Assembly: GCA_029339195.1 (NCBI GenBank)
Contig: JAPTJF010000818.1
Span: 1-11,715 of the forward strand
From: Micractinium sp. NFX-FRZ
Lineage: Eukaryota; Chlorophyta; Trebouxiophyceae; Chlorellales; Chlorellaceae
Length of the DNA stretch: 11,715 nucleotides
Direction of reading: 5' to 3'
Shown one piece after another: positions 6,501-11,715 of this stretch. Numbering within the stretch: position 1 is the first letter of the stretch; every line of letters starts with the position of its first letter. Below the pieces are notes generated by a model. It searched no databases and had not been told where the DNA came from. It saw only the letters and a program-made list of their open reading frames with translations. The translations under genes and the position numbers were made by a program.

Positions 6501-7826
6501 GCCATGGCTGCCAGTGCATGTGCACAAGCACATGTCTTAGAAGCCCCCTGCCGCGCACCTTCATCAGCTCCCCTGCCAGGCCAGGGCTGCCAGTGGAAGC
6601 AAACTCCGCATTCAGCAAGAACTTGGGGGGCATTGTGTAGATCCACATCCAAAACACGGCGACCCAGCGCTCCCCCCCCTGCCTCCCACCTTCATCAGCT
6701 CCCCTGCCAGGCGGTTGAACTCCTTGAGGGATGCCAGCTGGCCGGGTGACAGCTGGCGCAGGTCGTCCTGCGACGCCTCGGCGCCCTCCAGCAGGCCCGG
6801 GGAGATGACGGCGGGCTGCCCGTTGATGTACAGCTTCAGCTGGCCCTGCACCTGGGCGGCGTTGTAGTACTGCAGGCAGGCGGGCGGGAGGGGAGGGAGG
6901 AGGGAGGAAGCGGGTGGGTGGGTGGGTGGGTGGCAGGGGCAGGGTGAGGGGGGCGGGGGGCGGGGGCAAACGGCGGCAGTGGGCAAAGAGTGAGCGAGTG
7001 GCGCCCGCAGCTGGTGCACAGTGGCGGCTGGCTGCGCACCCCTGGCCCTCAAACCCTCCATGTGCGCCAGGCGCGCCAGTGCACACTGCGGGCGCCGCCA
7101 CAGGCGCCTGCAGCCAGCAGCAACAGCCGTGCAGATGCCACGCCCAGCATGCACAGCACAGCACAGCAGGCGGGCTCACCTGCACGCCGTACTCTTCGGC
7201 CATTGCCAGGAACCGCTCGTGGGTGCGGCCCAGCCACATGCCCCCCAGATCGTACCACCACTTGCCGTCCACCTTGCCATCTGGTCCGGTGCACTGGGGC
7301 AGGGTGCATTCGACGGGCGTGCCGTCTGGCTGGGTCACCGCCCGCCGCTCGCTGCGCCCGCCCACCTCGCCGCGCGCTTCGAGCAGCGCCACGCGCTTGC
7401 CGGCACGCAGCAGGTTGCGGGCAGCGGTCAGGCCGGAGATGCCGCCACCCACGACGATGACGTCATACACTTGGCTTGAGTTGTGGGTGCTGCCGCTGCC
7501 ACCGTGGGGCACCGCTGCACGAGGAGGGGGTGGCAGTAGCGGGAGCAAGGGTGGGTTGCAATGGCAGCGGGCACGTCCTCCCATGCACCATGCCCAGTCA
7601 CGATTCAATCACTCACTGTTAAAGCACTAAAGCAGGCGGAACCACGGAGCCTGCAGGAGCCAGGCTCCGGCTTGGCAGGTGGCAGCGGCGGCGGCAGCGG
7701 CGGCAGCACTGGGCGCCAAGCCATGGCAGGCCCTGCAAGCTCACCGCGTTCAGCCAAAGCCGACCAGAAGCTACTGCAAGCGAGAATAAGCAAGGCCCTC
7801 CCTAGGTTGCTTCCACACGGCGCCAT
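3530..7826 (-). CDS. Predicted secreted flavin amine oxidase (monoamine oxidase family)
   Basis: Eleven exons, in transcription order: 7826-7745, 7514-7180, 6869-6690, 6281-6202, 5976-5924, 5748-5618, 5367-5347, 5154-5057, 4854-4536, 4251-4049, 3776-3530 (1749 bases, 582 residues). All phases agree. The family oxidises amines with FAD and O2 to an aldehyde or imine, H2O2 and ammonia. Residues 1-27 form a signal peptide (core ALLILACSSFW, Ala-Leu-Ala before ER). DVIVVGGGISG (45-55) is the dinucleotide fold, E73 the expected ribose ligand, EVGGR (77-81) and DLGGMWLGRT follow. K369 in GSVVK matches the flavin-site lysine of MAO. Y476 and Y513 match the two cage tyrosines. AGTE (502-505) and GYYEGA are the C-terminal FAD motifs. 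A475 replaces the cysteine that links FAD in animal MAO, so FAD should be non-covalent. There is no C-terminal membrane helix. N39-S-S is a possible glycosylation site. Substrate cannot be predicted; a polyamine or other amine oxidase is possible. Confidence 0.88.
3777..4048 (-). other. Last intron of the oxidase gene
   Basis: The donor GTGAGG follows ATCCACTG and the acceptor is CCAACAG. The phase-2 join rebuilds TGG in RIHW-AGTE, the strongest family motif of the protein, which fixes both ends. Confidence 0.85.
4252..4535 (-). other. GC-AG intron of the oxidase gene with repeat at its donor
   Basis: Exon 9 ends in CCAGCACAG and the intron opens GCGGGGCGGG. The first 20 intron bases are four perfect GCGGG units (plus-strand CCCGC at 4516-4535). 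Joining at this GC donor gives IDIPAQ-GPKAVREAAL, which matches the family length with no insertion. A GT donor also in phase 0 (exon end 4500) would insert 12 residues, mostly Gly, Gln and Ala. Confidence 0.6.
5347..5367 (-). other. 21-base microexon of the oxidase gene
   Basis: The exon encodes FVEHLSE between a CCCTGCAG acceptor and a GTACGG donor, in phase 0 on both sides. Including it gives WLFWGAAGQ-FVEHLSE-EVARLGG, matching the MAO pattern around GGSGQVSERIM. Skipping it would keep frame but remove a conserved helix start. Confidence 0.75.
6282..6689 (-). other. Largest oxidase intron, containing copies of exon-edge sequence
   Basis: This 408-base intron lies between exons LAGELMK and VVDVTDLDEPW. 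Inside it, 6556-6579 repeats the exon 3 end plus donor exactly (24 bases, also at 6687-6710). The stretch 6377-6397 resembles the start of exon 4. A third element, 6500-6516, matches 6579-6595 at 16 of 17 positions. Confidence 0.75.
6377..6397 (-). other. Candidate cryptic or alternative 21-base exon
   Basis: The stretch reads as VVNVSHW, flanked by GGCGCAG and GTGAGC, phase 0 on both sides, so inclusion would insert seven residues without a shift. It looks like a copy of the start of exon 4 (VVDVTDL). The family alignment does not need it, so it is left out of the main model. Confidence 0.35.
6912..6931 (+). repeat. GGGT tandem repeat, five units, in an oxidase intron
   Basis: Five GGGT units lie within a G-rich tract just inside the acceptor of the 6870-7179 intron. 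On the transcribed sense (minus) strand the run is C-rich and serves as part of the pyrimidine tract. The plus strand could form a G-quadruplex. Confidence 0.8.
7515..7744 (-). other. First intron of the oxidase gene
   Basis: The donor GTGAGC follows GAACGCG and the acceptor is a strong CCCCCTCCTCGTGCAG. Both are phase 1 and rebuild GCG (Ala28). Without this splice the protein would start at an ATG at 7584 and read the pyrimidine tract as a Leu/Pro run. The splice instead attaches a signal peptide. Confidence 0.65.
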
Positions 7827-8277
7827 CGCGTGCAAACCCTCCCTGAGAGCCCTTGCAACCCGAGCCTTCTGCTGCCACTTGATGTGCACAATCTGCTTGC
7901 CGCGACCGTACGCAGACCTGTCGCAGCATCAGTAAGGGTGGCGTGAAGTGCGGATGGGCGTGAAGTGCATGTCGGGCCAGTGTCGTCACAGAACTCTTGC
8001 CCCCTGCCCCTCCCGTGCAAGCAGATTGCCCGGCGTGGCAGGTATGGGCCTTGCCGGTAGCTTGCAAAACCCGCAGAGCAAGCTGCACTGCGAGTACCAT
8101 TCTGCTTGCCTACTGCTGCCGCCTTGCCGCGGCACCAGCAGACCGCCAAGTGTATTGATGTGTCCTTCTTTTCAGTCATGGCCCTTCTTTTCATTACACA
8201 AACATACACACACGAAGTTAGACTGGCTTCACAGCTGGAACTGCAAACCACGACTCAAATGAAACTCTGGGCCCCAG
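7827..8277. other. Intergenic region upstream of the oxidase
   Basis: These 451 bases should hold the promoter and 5' UTR of the oxidase and, at their far end, the 3' UTR of the MYND gene. No clear TATA box, coding exon or RNA gene was seen. A CA-rich stretch lies near 8197-8213. Confidence 0.5.
8194..8198 (-). terminator. Poly(A) signal TGTAA of the MYND gene
   Basis: Plus-strand TTACA reads TGTAA on the gene strand, about 80 bases after the stop codon. Position and sequence fit chlorophyte mRNA 3' ends. Confidence 0.65.
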
Positions 8278-11200
8278 CTACTGGCCGGCCTCCGCGGCTG
8301 CCTGCTGCTGCGCCGCCAGCTGGCGGCACGTCACCTTGTGCTGCCGCCACGCCGCGCCGGCGCAGGCGGGCGAGCAGTACCGCGCCAGGCGGCACCCTGA
8401 ACACGTCTTGGTGCGCAGCTCCGCCTCGCCAGCACCCTCCAGGTTGGTGCAGCGCAGGTGCGCGCAGCGGCGTGCCGCCGCCAGGGCGTCCAGCTGGGCC
8501 GAGGGCGGCCCAAAATCCTGCCGGCCCCACTCCTCTGGCTCCTCCCCTCCTGCCATCTCGGGCAGCGCCTGGGCAAGCGCCTTGCCCTCGCGCCACATCA
8601 GGACGCTGCACAGCTCCAGCCTGTAGCCGGGGGATGGGCACGGTGGCGGCAGCAGCAGCAGCAGCAGCAGCAGCGGCAGTACGCGTCACTCATTCGGGCA
8701 GCAAGCCAGCCAGACAGTTCAGTTTGGAGCACCAGAGATGGCCCGGCTTGCATACAGGTCCCCATGCACAAACAGGCATACCACCACATGCTTGGCCCCG
8801 CTCACCTTTCCGCGTGAAGTGAGGTGTCCTCAGAGCGTGCGCCGATGACCATTGCCAGCTGGCGGCAGCCGGCAAACAGGTTGAGCAGCTTGCCCTCCAG
8901 GCGGCACGCCACGCAGGCGCAGTCGGCGCCGTCCCCGCCCATGTGCATCCCCGCCGGCAGCTGCAGCCCGGCACCGGGCCTGCCCTGCTGGCGTTGGAGC
9001 TCGCCAAAGTGCAGCACCGCCACCTTGAGGCCGGTGGAGGACAGGCGTGCCACACATGCCAGCAGTGCCTCTGCATCTTCTGCCTCCAAGAGCCGCGGCT
9101 GGTTCACCCACAGGAAGCAGTAGTGCAGGCCCGCCAGTGCAGCACGCACGGCGCACTGCAGCACCTGGCTGGTGCGCTCGTCCAGGCCCGGTGGGGCGGT
9201 CTGGCGCAGCAGCGCGGCCCGCCGCAGGCCCGCCTCGCCCCCCGACAGCAGCAGCTCCGCTCTCTCCTGTTGCCAGGTGGCGGGGAGGTACTGCAGGTTG
9301 CCCAGCGCCTCCAGAATGCCGCCTGTAGTGAAGCAAGAGGTGGTTGCAAGCCGGCGGTGAGTTGTGGTACGAAGGTGTGCTCGCTGCCAAGCCAGTGCGG
9401 CCGCAGTGGGCAGCCTGATGGCTTGCGGGCAGGGGAGCAGGTAGGGGAGCAGGCAGGGGAGCAAGGGAGGCAGCAGGCCAGCCAGAAGGCTCGGCAGCAG
9501 GCAGAAAAGCAGGCAAGGCAGTGGGCAAGGCAGCAGGTCAGGCCGTCATGAACCGCTCCTGGGAATGCCTTGCCTGTGTTCATTGTGAGCTGGGCAAGCG
9601 CCGTCATAGACTGCGTGCCCTCCAGCACCTGCGCACTGGCTGCCGGCGCCACGGCTACCACAAGGCTGGCGGCCGGCGCAAAGGCGCCCAGCGCATCCCA
9701 CATCGCGTCGCACGCGGTGCGGCACAGGGCCTGGGTCACCGGCGACGCCCGCGCTGCTGCCGTGGCAGGGATGCTGCGGAACGACTGGCACATGCTGAAC
9801 ATCGCGAGGCTCAGGATGCCTGCAACCGAGCCCACGACGCACAGCTGTGCCCGCGCGGCTGCAGCGCCGGCGGCGTCCCGCGGCAGCGCCGGCTCCTGCT
9901 GCTGCCTGGCGTGCATGGCGTGCAGCAGGTGCGCCAGGCTGCTGACGAGGCGCAGGGAGGTTTGGCTGGGCGCCAGCCCCCGCAGCACGTGGTTCACGAG
10001 ATGCCCGCTGTGGAGCGCCTGCATGGCCATCGTCCACAGCTGCAGCTGCCACGTGTGCTCCCCAGGCTCTGCATCGTCGTCCGATGTGCCTGCTGTGCCC
10101 GGCTGCGCCGTTGCCGCCGCCGCCGCCGCCGCCACTGCTGGATCATAGGCCCCGCAGGCCGCCAGTGCAGCGGTCACCGGCTCCTCAGCCTGCGCCAGCA
10201 GCTGCAGCACGTGCAGCACGTGCGCCAGCGTCTGGGAGCAGGCCTGCTGCCCGGGGCTGCCAGGTGCCAGCGCCACGTCAGCGGCCTCCTGGGTGGGAGG
10301 GGAGCCTGTGAGGAGGCTCAGCAGCTCCATCACACACACCCACACCTCCGACTCGTACCCCTCCTCGCCTGCAAACACACATGGGGGCAGGCACGGCAGC
10401 AACAGGCCAAGTTGGCTTAGTGCCTTGTGGGATGAGGCACAGCGGCCTTCCAACACGGGGTTCTGCTTTCGACACCCATACCCTCCTTGGCATGCAGAGA
10501 ATGTCGGGGGGCGCTACGGTGGGCACCGCAAAGCAGGTACAGTGGCATGTTCATCTGCGGGACAAACCCCAGCGCTCGTGCAGAATGGCGCAGCGCATCC
10601 TCTCCGCCCAACACGTAGCAGTATCTGTGGAGCGACACGCGCACGTATCCCGTCAGGCACACCCACGCATTCCCTCACGCAATCCTTGCACAGAGCAGCA
10701 GCTTGCCATCATCCATTGTCCCACCTGGCTTTGGCAGCTGCCCGGTGGCTCCCGCCAAGCCTTGCAGAAAGGGGACAATTGCCTGCCGCAGCCGCCCTAT
10801 CGCCTCGGCGCTGCATAGCGGCTGTTGGTGCCCCCCACACAGATACATCAGCAGCTGGCCCACGCAGTTGGAAGTCTGCTTCAGGTAGTCACCCCACACG
10901 GCAGAACCCAGCTCCGGGCAGTGCAGCAGCGCCGTGCCGGCGGGGAGGACGGCGGCCGGCCAGGCCAGCAGCGCGGCGACCTCCCGCCGGCGCAGCAACG
11001 CGGGTGCTGCATGCGCCTGCGCCTGCCCCTTGGCTTCCCTCAGGCAGGTCACCACTGCGCTGCCAAGCGCTGCAAGGTTCGGGAAGGTGACGAGCCGCAC
11101 CAGAAGCTGTTCAGCGTCGGGCCGGGTGGTGCCGGCGGGTGGCGGCGGCCCTGCCAAAGAGGCTGCCTTGCTGCCCAGCGCCGCCAGTGCCCTGCAGATT

Positions 11201-11562
11201 GGGACGAATACACAAGGTGGTCACTGCCCCTTGATGCAATACTGGGGGCATCTGCGGTTTTGTGCAAAGGCTGGGGGCATGTGAAAGGGTCCGGCCTTCT
11301 GTGCCGCCAGACCGGAACCGATGCCGGGCGGGGCCGCCTGCCGCCGTCACTCGCTGCCATCCACCGCTCACCTGAGGAGCTCCGCCAACTCTGCCCGGCT
11401 GCTACGGTCTTTGCTGAGAGCTTTGAGGCGATCCGTTAGCGCATCGCAAGCGACCGCAAAAGAACGAATGCCTGCGATCGTCGGGAGGGGTTGGGTAGCG
11501 GCATCCACAGCCCGGGCGAACTCCTGCAGGTGCCGCATCGTGAAATATGCACCCGCTGCCAT
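8278..11562 (-). CDS. Alanine-rich protein with C-terminal MYND zinc finger
   Basis: Six exons, in transcription order: 11562-11372, 11191-10679, 10624-10482, 10368-9574, 9322-8806, 8620-8278 (2502 bases, 833 residues). All phases agree. An in-frame TGA sits just before the ATG at 11562. The C-terminus holds a MYND finger with ligands C772, C777, C793, C796, C802, C806, H814 and C818. Its form, with four residues between the first pair and a long CTNLEGAGEAELR arm, is the one I associate with green-algal MYND proteins. MYND fingers bind two zinc ions and usually recruit proline-containing peptides of partner proteins. No SET, TPR or other catalytic domain was recognised. The rest is Ala/Leu-rich and looks mostly helical, with a seven-Ala run encoded near 10113-10133. 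No signal peptide or membrane segment was seen. The exon 3 donor (10481, GTATGG) is the least certain; a GTGCCC donor 48 bases upstream is also in phase. Likely an intracellular adaptor; function unknown. Confidence 0.85.
8651..8674 (+). repeat. AGC microsatellite, eight units, in an intron
   Basis: Eight perfect AGC units lie in the last MYND-gene intron (8621-8805), about 30 bases from the acceptor. On the gene strand they read GCT. A shorter AGC run sits near 6081-6095 in an oxidase intron. Confidence 0.9.
9323..9573 (-). other. GC-AG intron of the MYND gene
   Basis: Exon 4 ends AACACAG and the intron opens GCAAGG, the classic form of a GC donor. The acceptor is TTCACTACAG. Both sides are phase 1 and rebuild GGC in NTG-GILEALGN. 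No GT in the right phase is nearby; the closest, GTTCAT, would shift the frame. Confidence 0.75.
9431..9466 (+). repeat. 12-base tandem repeat, three units, in an intron
   Basis: Three units of AGGGGAGCAGGY (the last slightly changed) lie inside the GC-AG intron. They are followed by irregular GCAGGCA-type repeats to about 9540. Confidence 0.85.
10625..10678 (-). other. 54-base intron of the MYND gene
   Basis: The donor GTGAGG follows GGATTGC and the acceptor is CGCTCCACAG. The phase-2 join gives GCA (Ala) and leads into YCYVLGGEDALRH. It is the shortest intron in the two minus-strand genes. Confidence 0.75.
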
Positions 11563-11715
11563 CTGAGCTCATGCCGCCCGCCGCCGCCCTCCATCAGGCG
11601 CCAGCTTGGACTGGCGGCAAATCAGCTGGAAAATCCTCCTTGTGGTGGCAGGTGTTACAGTGCCAGTCCGTCAACTCGAGTGTACAGGGTGGGATCATGG
11701 GAGAGTCAGCTGCAT
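11563..11715 (-). promoter_or_regulatory. Upstream region of the MYND gene (inferred)
   Basis: An in-frame TGA precedes the start codon, and an out-of-frame ATG lies 10 bases upstream of it, which could lower initiation. A minus-strand TGTAA (plus TTACA, 11655-11659) might be the poly(A) signal of a preceding minus-strand gene outside the window. No core promoter motif was recognised. Confidence 0.3.

Noticed and set aside
7180..7584. Oxidase starting at the ATG at 7584 without the upstream intron
   Set aside because: It would translate a strong acceptor tract (CCCCCTCCTCGTGCAG) and lacks a signal peptide; the upstream exon fits in phase. Kept as the second-best start.
8106..8822. 238-residue plus-strand frame with an Ala run
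   Set aside because: The Ala run is the AGC/GCA microsatellite in an intron, and most of the frame opposes the MYND exon.
9421..9540. CRISPR-like array
   Set aside because: The repeats are short, adjacent and without unique spacers, and lie inside a eukaryotic intron; this is a minisatellite.
9521..10420. 299-residue plus-strand frame rich in Arg, His and Gln
   Set aside because: It lies opposite the well-supported MYND-gene exon 4; composition is that of an antisense shadow of GC-rich coding DNA.

Overview
The window looks like nuclear DNA of a chlorophyte green alga. It is GC-rich, and its genes are split into short exons by many introns of about 50 to 410 bases with GT-AG or GC-AG ends. 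Two candidate poly(A) signals read TGTAA, the green-algal form. One protein family has long hydroxyproline-type Ser-Pro tracts, and another carries a MYND zinc finger of the spacing I associate with green algae. No genus can be named. No bacterial, phage, transposon, CRISPR, tRNA or rRNA signal was seen. All gene models were built by hand from splice consensus, codon phase and recalled family alignments, with no transcript data.

Region 1 (1-2796, plus strand) holds two tandem copies of the same unit: a Pro/Ser-rich exon joined by a phase-2 intron to an exon for a cysteine-free beta-sandwich-like domain of about 200 residues. The first copy is cut by the window edge. The copies share exon structure, intron sequence and a 168-base coding block with a single mismatch, while the segments around that block have diverged. 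They may be two neighbouring cell-wall glycoprotein genes or two modules of one larger gene.

Region 2 (2774-3529) is the convergent 3' zone between the wall-protein locus and the next gene. It holds a TGTAA on the plus strand and no convincing gene.

Region 3 (3530-7826, minus strand) is an 11-exon gene for a flavin amine oxidase of the monoamine oxidase family, modelled at 582 residues. It has a newly inferred first exon encoding a signal peptide, an intact FAD-binding fold, the active-site lysine and both cage tyrosines, but alanine where animal MAO has the FAD-linking cysteine. It also has a 21-base microexon, a GC-AG intron whose donor lies in a GCGGG repeat, and an intron holding duplicated exon-edge sequence.

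Region 4 (7827-8277) is the gap between the oxidase and the next minus-strand gene, including that gene's TGTAA signal.

Region 5 (8278-11562, minus strand) is a 6-exon gene for an alanine-rich protein of 833 residues ending in a MYND zinc finger with all eight ligands. One of its introns is GC-AG. The last 150 bases are its upstream region.

The wall glycoproteins and the predicted secreted oxidase would both act outside the cell. A link, such as peroxide supply for wall cross-linking or scavenging of amine nitrogen, is only a hypothesis. The MYND protein is probably an intracellular adaptor and unrelated.
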